NCBI RefSeq assembly: GCF_007751035.1
Contig: NZ_CP036433.1
Coordinates: 3,577,001-3,641,000 of the forward strand
Direction: 5' to 3'
Source of the DNA: Lignipirellula cremea
GTDB taxonomy: Bacteria; Planctomycetota; Planctomycetia; Pirellulales; Pirellulaceae
Length of the DNA stretch: 64,000 nucleotides
The notes below the pieces were generated by a model. The model ran no database searches, had not been told where the DNA came from, and saw nothing but the letters and a program-made list of their open reading frames with translations. Shown here piece by piece: positions 8,940 to 17,139 of this stretch. Numbering within the stretch: the first letter of the stretch is position 1; the number at the start of each line of letters is the position of its first letter. The translations under genes and the position numbers were made by a program.

Positions 8940-9461
8940 TCAGGCAAGGTGCTTGCGGACGACTTCGTCCCACCGCTGCTTTGCTTTTAACAAGGTTTCC
9001 ACCAGTTCTCGTATCGCTCCCTCGCCGCCCGGCGCTTTGGTCGTCAGCAAGGCGGCGGTGCGTAGTTCGGCGGCCGCATCGGCGACAGCCACCCCGACTC
9101 CCACATACTGGATCACCGGCAGGTCCGGCAGATCGTCGCCGATGTAACAGACCTGTTCCGGCTGCAGCTTGAGCGAAGTGATAATCTCCTGGGCGACGGG
9201 TAGTTTTTCCGGCACGCCCTGGCGAACCAGATCAATGCCCAGTTCGGCGCTGCGGTTGCGTACAATCTGCGAACTACGGGACGAGATCAGGCCGAACTGG
9301 TAGCCGGCCTGGCGCCAGAGCTTGACCGCCAGTCCGTCGCGCACGTGGAAGCGTTTGGTTTCAATGCCCTGGTTGTCAAAAATGATGCCGCCATCGGTAA
9401 AGACGCCGTCGACATCGGACAGGATCAGCTCCACCTGCTTCAGTCGCTCTTCATGTTTCAT
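8940..9461 (-). CDS. kdsC: 3-deoxy-D-manno-octulosonate 8-phosphate phosphatase
   Basis: HAD-superfamily phosphatase (C0 type, no cap) that hydrolyses KDO-8-phosphate to KDO for the LPS core. The nucleophile and acid are Asp16 and Asp18 in SDVDGVFTDGG. The family-typical FHVRDGLAVKLW segment follows. Lys in the VPEKL segment and the GDDLPDLPV loop complete the active site. The 173-residue length fits the tetrameric KdsC family. It lies between kdsD (162 bp upstream) and the LptC/LptA-like gene (33 bp downstream), which supports this role over other C0 HAD enzymes. Confidence 0.93.
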   Translation of the reverse strand: MKHEERLKQVELILSDVDGVFTDGGIIFDNQGIETKRFHVRDGLAVKLWRQAGYQFGLISSRSSQIVRNRSAELGIDLVRQGVPEKLPVAQEIITSLKLQPEQVCYIGDDLPDLPVIQYVGVGVAVADAAAELRTAALLTTKAPGGEGAIRELVETLLKAKQRWDEVVRKHLA

Positions 9462-9623
9462 GGATGCGGTTCTTTCAGGACGCCAGGGATCCTTGACGTC
9501 GACAGGTTCACTACGCGCCTGCGGGGCGCCTGGTTCAGAGAAGTTTTATTCCGCCCGGCAGTCAGACGTTTCCGGAACGCAGGAAATCGGGACTCCCGTC
9601 AGCGGGTTCTTGGGGCTTCGTGA

Positions 9624-10700
9624 TCAGGTTTTATTTCGGATAGGAAACAGGACGGGCTCCACTCCTTCAGGCGATTCCGCCATTTCGTCGGACGCCTCGG
9701 CAGTTCCTACAAGATCGGTAATATCGAGCATCCCCAGCGGACGCCCCGCGGCGTCGACGACGGGCAGCTCGCTCAACTTGTGCTGCGCCAGCACCGCCAG
9801 TGCTGCTGTCATGCGTGAGCCGGCGGCGGCCGTTTTGGGCGACCGGGTCATTACCTCGCACAGCGGATGATCAATAAAGGCATCGCGGCGGCGTTCCAGC
9901 AGGCGGGCCAGATCGCTGTCGGTAAAGACGCCCGTCAAACGGCCGTCAGCGTCGACTAGCATCAGGGCTCCGCTGCGGCGGCCAGGCGAGCTTTGCCGCA
10001 CGAGCGCTTCGCGAACGGTTTCCGTTTCCAGGCTGATGCGACAGGTTTCCAGGGGACGCATGCACTCTTCCACCTTGGCCAGGCGGCGACCCAGGCTGCC
10101 GCCGGGATGAAAGCGGGCAAAGTCTTCCGGCTGGAATTGACGCTGCTTGCTAACCGAAAGGGCGAGTGCATCGCCCAGGGCCAGCATCGCCGTGGTGCTG
10201 GCGGAGGGCGCCAGTTTCAGGCTGCAGGCTTCTTCGATCTGACCCAGCTGCAGGACAATCCGGGCGGCTCGTCCCAGGGTGCTGTCGTGGCTGGCGGTAA
10301 TGGCGACGATCACCGCTCCCAGCCCCTGCAGGGCGGGCAGGATGTCGACCATTTCGGCCGTTTCTCCACTGAAGGAAAGCATCAGGGCCACATCGCCGGG
10401 CCGTAACCGGCCGAGATCCCCGTGCATCGCTTCCGCCGGATGCAGGAAATAGCTGGGGGCGCCGGTGGAAGCCAGCGTGGCCGAGATTTTTTGACCCACG
10501 TAGCTACATTTTCCCATGCCAATGGCGACCACGTGCCCCTGACAGGCGGCGATACAGTCGACCGCGCGGCAGAACTGGGGGTCCAGCCGGTCGGCGACCG
10601 ACAGCACTGCTTGCGCCTCGGCGAGCAGGATTTCTCGCCCCAGTTTCAGCGTTTCCGCGTCGGAAGTTTGCGGGGTCCAATTGCGCGCCGGCGCCGCCAT
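9624..10700 (-). CDS. kdsD: arabinose-5-phosphate isomerase (SIS + CBS)
   Basis: Converts ribulose-5-phosphate to arabinose-5-phosphate, the first committed precursor of KDO. The 358-residue protein has an N-terminal SIS domain, with the family stretch GMGKCSYVG and then HPAEAMHGDLGRL. Two CBS domains follow (DADGRLTGVFTDSDL and VDAAGRPLGMLDITDL). In E. coli KdsD the first motif is GMGKSGHIG, so Cys and Ser replace Ser and Gly around the conserved Lys. I chose ATG at 10700 because AAGGA precedes it by 8 bases; an in-frame TTG at 10724 is less likely. It is the first gene of the kdsD-kdsC-LptC/A cluster. Confidence 0.92.
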   Translation of the reverse strand: MAAPARNWTPQTSDAETLKLGREILLAEAQAVLSVADRLDPQFCRAVDCIAACQGHVVAIGMGKCSYVGQKISATLASTGAPSYFLHPAEAMHGDLGRLRPGDVALMLSFSGETAEMVDILPALQGLGAVIVAITASHDSTLGRAARIVLQLGQIEEACSLKLAPSASTTAMLALGDALALSVSKQRQFQPEDFARFHPGGSLGRRLAKVEECMRPLETCRISLETETVREALVRQSSPGRRSGALMLVDADGRLTGVFTDSDLARLLERRRDAFIDHPLCEVMTRSPKTAAAGSRMTAALAVLAQHKLSELPVVDAAGRPLGMLDITDLVGTAEASDEMAESPEGVEPVLFPIRNKT

Positions 10701-10978
10701 GACGTCATCCTTGATTATCAGCAACCGAGTAAAGGGCGGCGGATTGTAGCCGTCCGGGCCAAACAGGGCAACGCTGAGATGCGCCTGGGCAAAATCGTCT
10801 CTCCGGCCCAGTAAATTGTGGACATTTGCTCGTTCAGGCTCGCGTAGACTGGCCGTCTTGCGTACTTTTCCTTGCTTGCTGGGAAGGGAAACCAGGACCG
10901 TCGAGGGACGATTCGTCCGTTCCGCTTCCTGCCTGGCGGGACTTGCCAGGGAGACGTGCGGCGGATAAGTTCACCATG

Positions 10979-11143
10979 ACAGGTGTCGCTGGGCTTTGGG
11001 GCCCGCGCTGAAAAGGGAAGCCGGTGAGAATCCGGCGCAGGACCGCTGCTGTATGCGGCGAGAGCGAACGTTATCAGCCCACTGTCGTACGACGGGAAGG
11101 GAACGTCCGCTCACGCGAGCCGCAAGCCAGAAGACCTGCCTGT
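10979..11143 (+). promoter_or_regulatory. cobalamin (AdoCbl-class) riboswitch
   Basis: Conserved cobalamin riboswitch elements appear in order. The P1 arm ACAGG (10979-10983) pairs with CCTGT (11139-11143). Then come GGGAAGCCGGTG (11015-11026), AATCCGGCGCAGGACCGC, the CCACTG-type loop segment at about 11080, and the B12 box core AGCCAGAAGACCTGCC ending at 11140. It lies 152 bp upstream of the DUF1289 gene and reads in the same direction as the DUF1289/DUF6580 pair, so it should repress them when cobalamin is plentiful. The riboswitch class is recognised from memory of the consensus; the regulated genes are inferred from position. Confidence 0.93.
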
Positions 11144-11201
11144 ATCGATCACCCTTGGCCTCGGTCTCAGGCGGGCGGGTACAGCACCAGTGCGTGCGCA
11201 G

Positions 11202-11232
11202 GTTTCCAGCAGTCGCTTCACGCGACGGGAAA
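11202..11232 (+). promoter_or_regulatory. possible expression-platform hairpin
   Basis: Inverted repeat downstream of the riboswitch. GTTTCC pairs with GGGAAAC and the inner GTCGC pairs with GCGAC across TTCAC. There is no T-run after it, so it is not a standard intrinsic terminator. It could be part of a switch affecting translation or Rho access for the DUF1289 gene. The pairing is visible; the role is inference. Confidence 0.3.
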
Positions 11233-11294
11233 CGGCGCATCCTTGCGACTGGCCTGTGACTGCTCCCTGGCGGCCTCCACGGAACGGCATTTTG

Positions 11295-11510
11295 ATGGCT
11301 GTCTTCGCGAATACTCCTGAACGCATGCCGGATGCGCCGGCTTCCCCCTGCATCAACTTCTGCCAGTTGGATCCGTCCAGCCAGATCTGCCAGGGCTGCT
11401 GGCGGACGCTGAACGAAATCGTCGCCTGGCCGCGACTCTCGGCCCAGCAACAACACACGGTTGTGGCCGCTTGCCAGACCCGGGCGGTGGAACGGGCGAA
11501 CGGGACCTGA
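11295..11510 (+). CDS. DUF1289 small Cys-rich protein
   Basis: A 71-residue protein matching DUF1289: SPCINFCQLDP, then ICQGCWRTLNEI and a following Trp. The four Cys in C-x3-C and C-x2-C pairs suggest metal or Fe-S binding. The family function is not established. ATG at 11295 gives the expected short N-terminus; a second ATG at 11325 sits closer to the domain. Neither has a strong ribosome site, which may matter for riboswitch control. It is the first gene after the cobalamin riboswitch and lies 68 bp before the DUF6580-like gene, so the two are probably one transcript. Confidence 0.75.
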   Translation: MAVFANTPERMPDAPASPCINFCQLDPSSQICQGCWRTLNEIVAWPRLSAQQQHTVVAACQTRAVERANGT

Positions 11511-11578
11511 ACCGGCAACGCAGGCGGCGCTCGCCATTGCATGACGTTTTGACACGAATAACCTGTAGAGGCTTCTCG

Positions 11579-12190
11579 ATGGATACTTCCCCTGTGCTCG
11601 CAGCCGCCGACGCCCATGAAACCGACGCCCATGAAACCGACGCCCATGAAACCGACGCGAGCGAACGCTGGCTGCGGTTCGCCATTCTGGTCGCGTTGAT
11701 CTCGGCCGCCGCTGCGTTGCGACTGGCTCCGCACTGGGACAACTTTACGCCGCTGGGGGCGATCGCCCTGTTTGGCGGGGCCGCGTTCCGTTCCCGCGGA
11801 GCGAGCGTGCTGTTGCCGCTGGCCGTCGTGTTTCTGACCGACCTGCTGATTGGCGTGCATGTGCTGATGCCGTTTGTTTATGCGTGCCTGCTGTTTAACG
11901 TGTGGCTCGGAAGTTGCCTGAAAAAGCACCTGCGACCCGTGCCGCTGGCGGGAGCGACTTTGCTGGGAGCGGTCGTGTTTTTCGTGACGACCAACTTCGC
12001 CTGCTGGGTGGTTTATGAAGGCGACTCGCTGGCCGGCCTTGCCCGTTATTACGTGATGGGGCTGCCTTACTTCGCCAGCAGTCTGGCCGGCGATGCGACG
12101 TACGGCCTGCTACTCTTCGGCGGCTGGGCGCTGGCGGAACGCTATGTCCCGGCGCTGCGGCCCGCGACGGAACGGACGGCCGTTTGTTAG
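11579..12190 (+). CDS. DUF6580-like membrane protein with N-terminal DAHET repeats
   Basis: A 203-residue polytopic membrane protein with about five to six hydrophobic segments. The stretch NFTPLGAIALFGGAAFRSRG and the following LPLAVVFLTDLLIG match what I remember of DUF6580. The short cytosol-side N-terminus carries three exact DAHET repeats and a fourth partial one, a possible metal-binding site. GAGG about 8 bases before ATG 11579 supports this start over longer in-frame options. Position behind a cobalamin riboswitch suggests a role in cobalamin, cobalt or precursor uptake, analogous to solitary S-component-like transporters. That role is inference; no ATPase or cobalamin gene is nearby. 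Confidence 0.78.
   Translation: MDTSPVLAAADAHETDAHETDAHETDASERWLRFAILVALISAAAALRLAPHWDNFTPLGAIALFGGAAFRSRGASVLLPLAVVFLTDLLIGVHVLMPFVYACLLFNVWLGSCLKKHLRPVPLAGATLLGAVVFFVTTNFACWVVYEGDSLAGLARYYVMGLPYFASSLAGDATYGLLLFGGWALAERYVPALRPATERTAVC
11609..11653 (+). repeat. 15 bp tandem repeat, three exact copies
   Basis: The unit GACGCCCATGAAACC occurs three times without a mismatch, followed by a partial fourth unit. It encodes DAHET three times at the N-terminus of the DUF6580-like protein and keeps the frame on expansion or contraction. The DNA identity indicates recent slippage. Confidence 0.95.
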
Positions 12191-12305
12191 GCGTCGTTCG
12201 TCGTTTTTCACACGGCGAGAGCACGTCGTCCCTGGCGGAGCGAACGGAGTGTCGTCGCCTGTCGCCTGGCCCGTTTCCGGCAAGGCGGCAAGCGTTTCCC
12301 AGCCT

Positions 12306-13868
12306 CTAACTATTGGCCCGCTCCAGAGCCCGATCAATTCTTCGCAGGCAGCGTTCCTGCCCCAGGATGGCGAGCGTTTCGAACATGCCGAAGCCGACGC
12401 CTTGCCCGGTCACCGCGACGCGCAGGGCGTGGATGATGTCGCCGATCTTTTTCTCTTCGGCGGCGATGAAATCTTTGAGCAGGGTTTCCAGCGAAGCCGC
12501 GTCGAACGCCGTGGCGTTCGCTAACTGCTCGCGGAACCGGGCCAGCAGATCCCGGGCGCCTTCGGGTTTGATGAGCCGCTTCTCCCAGGTTTTTTCGTCG
12601 TAAGAAAGCTGATCGTCGGCCGTGAAAAAGTCGGCAAACCCCAGGATGTCTCCGGCTACGACCAGCCGGTCGCCGGCCGCTTCGACGATCTGGGCCAGGT
12701 AAGGTCCCACGTCGCATGGCGTGGGCTCTTCCACCAGTCCGGCCGCCTGGAGGAAACGCAAACACAGGGGCGTTTTCTGTTTGGCCGGCAGGGCGTTGAA
12801 ATGCCGTTGCTCAAAGGCGAAGAGCTTTTGCGGGTCGAAACTGGCCGAACCTTTGATCACGCGATCCAGCGAGAAGCAGTCAATCATCTCCTGGCGGGTG
12901 AACGCTTCCCGTTCGCCGTCGAACGACCAGCCCAGCAGCAGCAGGTAGTTGACCAGCGCGTCGGCCAGGTAACCCGTATCACGATAAAAGTCGACGATCA
13001 CCGGGTTGAAGGTGGCCGCATCGACCTTGCGGCCGATCTTCTCGGCGATGGCCGCCCCGTGGTCGTAGATCTTTTTGAAGTCGCGGTTCTTCAGGTACTG
13101 TTCAATGTTTCGCTTGCTTAGCTTTTTTTTGCTGCCCGGTTCGGCGACGACCGGCAGGTGGGCGTACCGCGGCGGTTCGAAGCCCAGGCTCTGGGCGATG
13201 AACATTTGCCGCGGCGTATTGGAGAAATGTTCCTGCGCCCTGATCACATGGGTGATGGCCAGGGCATGGTCGTCGACGACATTCGCCAGATGGTACATGC
13301 AGGTGCCGTCCGAACGCTGGATCGCTGCGTCGGACTCGCCGGCCCAGGCGAACTCCTTGTCGCCCAGCACCAGATCGGAAACGCGGCAGACGCCTTCGCG
13401 CGGCATTTTAAGACGGACGGTTGCCTTGCGGCCTTCGCCTTCGTAACGGGCGGCGTCGGCGTCGGTCTCAGCCATCCACTGGCGGCTGTAGGGGCGCCCC
13501 TCCTGGCGGGACGCTTGGCGTTCCGCTTCAAACTCTTCTTCGGTGGCGTAGTCCCGATAGGCCGATCCGGAGGCCAGCATTTTCTCGACGGCGTTTTTAT
13601 AGAAGTCGCCACGCTCCGATTGGAAGTACGGCGCATACGGACCGCCAACTTCGGGGCCTTCGTCCCAGTCCAGACCGAGCCAGCGGAAGCCGTCGAGAAT
13701 CGGCTGCAGGGCTGCTTCGACATTGCGATTCTGGTCGGTATCGTCGATTCGCAACACAAACTGACCGCCATGCTGCCGAGCGAACAGCCAGTTAAACAAC
13801 GCCGTGCGAACCCCGCCAATATGCAGGTATCCGGTAGGACTGGGAGCAAATCGCGTGCGGACCGTCAT
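12306..13868 (-). CDS. gltX: glutamyl-tRNA synthetase
   Basis: Class I aminoacyl-tRNA synthetase that charges tRNA-Glu, and possibly tRNA-Gln if an amidotransferase pathway is used. The HIGH-type motif is HIGG at residues 16-19 and the KMSKS-type motif is KLSKR at 249-253. The 520-residue length includes the alpha-helical anticodon-binding half. The early [20 protein letters not shown] region is diagnostic for GluRS. ATG at 13868 gives the standard N-terminus [13 protein letters not shown]. It lies 51 bp downstream of purE on the same strand and may share its transcript. Confidence 0.97.
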   Translation of the reverse strand: MTVRTRFAPSPTGYLHIGGVRTALFNWLFARQHGGQFVLRIDDTDQNRNVEAALQPILDGFRWLGLDWDEGPEVGGPYAPYFQSERGDFYKNAVEKMLASGSAYRDYATEEEFEAERQASRQEGRPYSRQWMAETDADAARYEGEGRKATVRLKMPREGVCRVSDLVLGDKEFAWAGESDAAIQRSDGTCMYHLANVVDDHALAITHVIRAQEHFSNTPRQMFIAQSLGFEPPRYAHLPVVAEPGSKKKLSKRNIEQYLKNRDFKKIYDHGAAIAEKIGRKVDAATFNPVIVDFYRDTGYLADALVNYLLLLGWSFDGEREAFTRQEMIDCFSLDRVIKGSASFDPQKLFAFEQRHFNALPAKQKTPLCLRFLQAAGLVEEPTPCDVGPYLAQIVEAAGDRLVVAGDILGFADFFTADDQLSYDEKTWEKRLIKPEGARDLLARFREQLANATAFDAASLETLLKDFIAAEEKKIGDIIHALRVAVTGQGVGFGMFETLAILGQERCLRRIDRALERANS

Positions 13869-13919
13869 AAGGGCGAACCTGGAAGGAACAAGGGGAAGAG
13901 GGCGAGTGTCGGCCGGGCT

Positions 13920-14435
13920 CTAGGATTTGGCTTCGATCGACTGCCGCAACTTCAGGTCTTTGGCGACAATCGCGTCCACGAGTTTCTTCTTGAATTCGCC
14001 AAAGGCCTTGCGCAGCTCAGGATTGGCTCCGCCCAGAATCTGCACGGCGAACAGGCCCGCGTTACGCGGCCCGCCCATGCCGACCGCCATGCTGGCGACC
14101 GGCACGTCGCCCGGCATCTGCACGGTCGACAGGAGCGAATCCAGGCCGCCCAGTTCGGGCGTCGGCACCGGCAAGCCGATGATCGGCAGGACCGTATGCG
14201 CGGCCAGCACGCCGGCCAGATGGGCCGCCCCGCCAGCGGCGGCGATGATCACCTGCAGGCCGCGTTCTTCGGCCGTTTCTGCGTATTCGGCAGCCAGATG
14301 GGGCGTACGATGGGCGCTCATCACGCGGACTTCGTACGGGACGCCGAATTCCTCCAGGGCGGCAGCTGCCTTCTGGATCTTGGGCCAGTCGCTATCGCTG
14401 CCCATGATAATGCCAACTAACGGGGTCGCAGTCAT
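13920..14435 (-). CDS. purE: N5-carboxyaminoimidazole ribonucleotide mutase
   Basis: Class I PurE, which converts N5-CAIR to CAIR in purine synthesis. The active-site segments GIIMGSDSDWP and VMSAHRTP are both present, with the AAGGAAHLAGVLAAHT region and the LPVPTPELGGLDSLLSTVQMP stretch that forms the substrate pocket. The 171-residue length is normal. GAGGAG lies about 10 bases upstream of the ATG. No purK is adjacent within the window. It precedes gltX on the same strand. Confidence 0.95.
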   Translation of the reverse strand: MTATPLVGIIMGSDSDWPKIQKAAAALEEFGVPYEVRVMSAHRTPHLAAEYAETAEERGLQVIIAAAGGAAHLAGVLAAHTVLPIIGLPVPTPELGGLDSLLSTVQMPGDVPVASMAVGMGGPRNAGLFAVQILGGANPELRKAFGEFKKKLVDAIVAKDLKLRQSIEAKS

Positions 14436-15331
14436 TGGGGGTAATCTCCTCGATCAGGTGGGGCTGCTCCAGCAGGCGAGTCGGCCAGGGAAATGTCCGC
14501 TTTCCCTGGCGAAATTGGCTTGGGGACAAACCGTCGCCTGAGGTGTACTTGTGTACGGTACTCGAAAGGTTTTTCTCGGCTTCATCGTAGCGGATTTCCC
14601 ACTGCCCACTACCGTACAGACGACGCTTTTTTTCCGACAATCGTGGGCTGATCGGCTCTCCGTTCGGTAGCCCGCAGTCGACAGACGCGGCCTGTCCGTC
14701 GAAGGCCGCGAAGGAGGCTTCGTTCGCCGGGGAAACGACCCTGCGGCATTCGGCTCTTGCCCTGGCGGTTGGGGGAGCAAGATTGAGGAAAGCTGCGCGG
14801 CGAGGTAGCGACGAAACGCGGTCGCCTGGCGGACGGGCCTTTCCGTTCGATCCTGGAAAGTTGGCTGAAGAACAGGACGCGAAAGCGGCCCTGCGGGTTC
14901 GAGTTGCTTCGCTGTCAAGTCTTTGAGATCACCTTTGGCCGTTTCCGGGGAGGACGATGCTTTGGTCTGGGTTACCAGGTTTTTGCAGCCGAGGCGACGA
15001 TCCTTTTCAAGGCGATTGGCCAGGTAGCAGTGAGGAGAATTGCTGTTTCTGTGCGGAGCTTCTTATTCGACCTGAGAGAAAGCCTGGTCCTTATGGGTGT
15101 GCCTGGTGTAGCCGTTGGCATAGTGGTGGCCGTCTCGTCACGCTCCTCTGGGGGTGTGTGTCCTTCCAGGAGAACGGTTTTGCCCCTTATTGTGGATAGG
15201 AAAGCGTCCCAGTTAGTAGTGTTACTATAGAAAACTTTTTTTAAGTACTTGGTGGAATTCCAGGTCCTTGCTATTCTTAATGTCTTCTTCTCTTTTAATT
15301 AGCTCTCTTCTCGTTTTTGGGATTGTTCTGC
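14436..15331. other. long intergenic region, no gene supported
   Basis: This is 896 bp between the divergent purE and DUF1559 genes. Short open frames at 14454-14918 (minus) and 14904-15230 (plus) have Arg/Pro-rich or patternless translations and no family resemblance. The final 130 bp becomes T/A-rich (for example ACTATAGAAAACTTTTTTTAAG near 15224), consistent with a promoter and leader for the DUF1559 gene, but I cannot fix a -10/-35 pair. No tRNA or structured RNA was recognised. Confidence 0.5.
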
Positions 15332-16216
15332 ATGCGCAATTCGCGTCGATCTGGTTTTACCTTGGTAGAGTTACTGGTTGTGATCGCCATCATTGGCGTG
15401 CTCGTAGCACTTCTCTTGCCAGCCGTTCAAATGGCGCGGGAGGCCGCGCGTCGCAGCACGTGTGCGAATCAAATGAAGCAGGTTGGCCTGGCTCTTCATA
15501 CCTTTCACGATAGTTTCAGCGAGTTCCCCAAAACAACTTTTGTTAATGCGGGTTTGACCTGGCAAGTGGCCATTCTGCCTTACCTGGAGAAGCAGGCCCT
15601 CTACGAACGGTTTGATGTCAGTCAGCAGTATTCCCACGCCACCAACATGCCGATGACGTACGAACGCCAGAATACGTATCTGTGCCCGAGCGGCAGCGTG
15701 GAAAACGCGACCGATACGTCTGCCTACTACACCACGCATTATTACGGAATTTTCGGACCGATCGGAACGTATGCGGGTCCCGGCGCCACTGGCGTTGCGT
15801 ATCCGGTGAATACGAGCGGCAGCCACGGCGGATACTCCAAGATTGGCTTTTTTCCTGAAACAGCGGGTAAGGCTTATTCGATTGGCGACATGACCGATGG
15901 CACCTCCCATACGCTTGCGGTAGGAGAGTTGTCATGGTCGCCCCGCACCGCCGGCAAGCCCAATCGTTATCGTCGCTGGACGCGCGGTCTGCATAACAAT
16001 GATCAGTCCGCCAGCAGCAAGAACATCGTCGAGCCGATCAACTCGGATTTCACCTCCCTGTTTAACAACATGTCGATGGGCAGTATGCATCCCGGCGGCA
16101 CACAGTTCGTCCTGGCCGACGCCTCGGTGCATTTCCTGACCGAGTCGATCAACTTTGATCTCTATATGGCGCTCTCCAGTCGTGAGGGAGACGAGAAAGC
16201 CGACCTCCCCGAATAA
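15332..16216 (+). CDS. DUF1559 prepilin-like protein
   Basis: A 294-residue protein of the planctomycete-expanded DUF1559 family. It has a type IV pilin/pseudopilin leader: short basic start MRNSRRSG, cleavage before FTLVELLVVIAIIGVL, and Glu at +5 of the mature protein. The C-terminal family motif is HPGGTQFVLADASVHFLTE, the degenerate form of the usual H-x-GG...DGSV. ATG at 15332 is chosen because upstream in-frame residues do not fit a prepilin leader. The protein is probably processed by a prepilin peptidase and exported. The family's cell role is unknown. An intrinsic terminator follows. Confidence 0.93.
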   Translation: MRNSRRSGFTLVELLVVIAIIGVLVALLLPAVQMAREAARRSTCANQMKQVGLALHTFHDSFSEFPKTTFVNAGLTWQVAILPYLEKQALYERFDVSQQYSHATNMPMTYERQNTYLCPSGSVENATDTSAYYTTHYYGIFGPIGTYAGPGATGVAYPVNTSGSHGGYSKIGFFPETAGKAYSIGDMTDGTSHTLAVGELSWSPRTAGKPNRYRRWTRGLHNNDQSASSKNIVEPINSDFTSLFNNMSMGSMHPGGTQFVLADASVHFLTESINFDLYMALSSREGDEKADLPE

Positions 16217-16241
16217 CCATCGCTCCCGGCGATTATCGCCG

Positions 16242-16273
16242 ACCAGGTTTTTCGATAACCAGGTTTTTCGATA
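16242..16273. repeat. 16 bp direct tandem duplication
   Basis: ACCAGGTTTTTCGATA occurs twice back to back between the DUF1559 stop and its terminator. It is non-coding and probably a slippage product. Confidence 0.9.
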
Positions 16274-16280
16274 ACTGCAT

Positions 16281-16314
16281 AGCCCGCAAGGAGAATTCCT
16301 TGCGGGCTGTTTTT
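16281..16314 (+). terminator. Rho-independent terminator
   Basis: A perfect 12 bp stem, AGCCCGCAAGGA with TCCTTGCGGGCT and loop GAAT, is followed by GTTTTT. It ends the DUF1559 transcript. Confidence 0.93.
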
Positions 16315-17139
16315 ATAGGGTCAAGAATTTCAACACCGGGGAATTCCTCCTGGAGAATGCCTGGTAGTCGTCCCTTTCGTCTGTGGGAATCTATCCGACG
16401 GGAAGATACCGCAGGGACAGCCGAGCAACGTGACAATCAGTCGAGAGAAATGAGGATTGAAAGGGAAGAGAATGCGACCTTTAGGAACGAGGGAAAAGCA
16501 ACTTCGGTTTTGGTTCAACACCGAGGACGTTCAGGAAAGCGATCCCGCTTGAAATCACGCCGTGCCGTATGCCGAAAGAGCCGGCCTCGGCGACTTCATC
16601 AAGGACGATCCGCTGCCGACCGCCCCCTTCGCGTCTTGGTGTGAGATCCTCTTCGTGACAGAACCGCCAATCCGTCCTTGAGCGGCTGGAAGGTCAAAGC
16701 AGTTGGTTGATAAAATCTCCATCGCGTAAATGGGGAACTCACGCCAAGACGCGAAGCAGGAGGAAGAGTTGTGAGAATGATTTGGCCGCGACCATGGTGG
16801 ATGTCGCGTTTCCGAGTCCGAACCGATGGGGAAAATCGCCGAAGTTATTTTTCTCCGGCTTCTTGCATAAGTCTGCTTCTGTTCTTTCCCGTTTCGAATT
16901 CGAAGAGGTTTCGGTCACGCAGCAAAGAGACTTGCTCCTTTCCCTTCGTCCTTTACTCGGCGGACCAGTTCGATCCGGGCGGTCAAGTTTACGAATGAGG
17001 TCGTTAGATCGAAGGCTTCGCGCCGAATCCGTGACCGAGGTCCCCTCCCCCGGATCGCTAAGAATTCCTTGATTCGATCAACGCATTTTGATATCTTTCG
17101 ACGATTGATTGTCCTGTGCCTGGATCTGGGGTCGTTGCC
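16315..17139. other. intergenic region with an inverted repeat, no gene supported
   Basis: This is 825 bp between the DUF1559 terminator and the DUF1501 gene. Open frames here are short and rich in Arg and Ser, without recognisable families. It holds a 19 bp inverted repeat (16627-16756, listed separately). Phrases resembling broken coding text, such as the AAAGAGCCGGCCTCGGCGAC stretch near 16575, could be relics, but I cannot identify a parent gene. Confidence 0.45.
16627..16756. repeat. 19 bp inverted repeat arms, 92 bp apart
   Basis: CTTCGCGTCTTGGTGTGAG at 16627-16645 is the reverse complement of CTCACGCCAAGACGCGAAG at 16738-16756 with one mismatch. The same kind of text is, from memory, common in intergenic DNA of planctomycetes and some other bacteria. 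It may be a small non-autonomous element. Confidence 0.85.

Noticed and set aside
11111-11929. Minus-strand frame of 272 codons across the riboswitch and DUF1289 gene
   Set aside because: It is antisense to a riboswitch and two supported genes, and its repeats (GFMGV) are only the reverse reading of the DAHET DNA repeat.
14454-15230. Two open frames in the purE-DUF1559 spacer
   Set aside because: No ribosome sites, patternless translations and no family resemblance.
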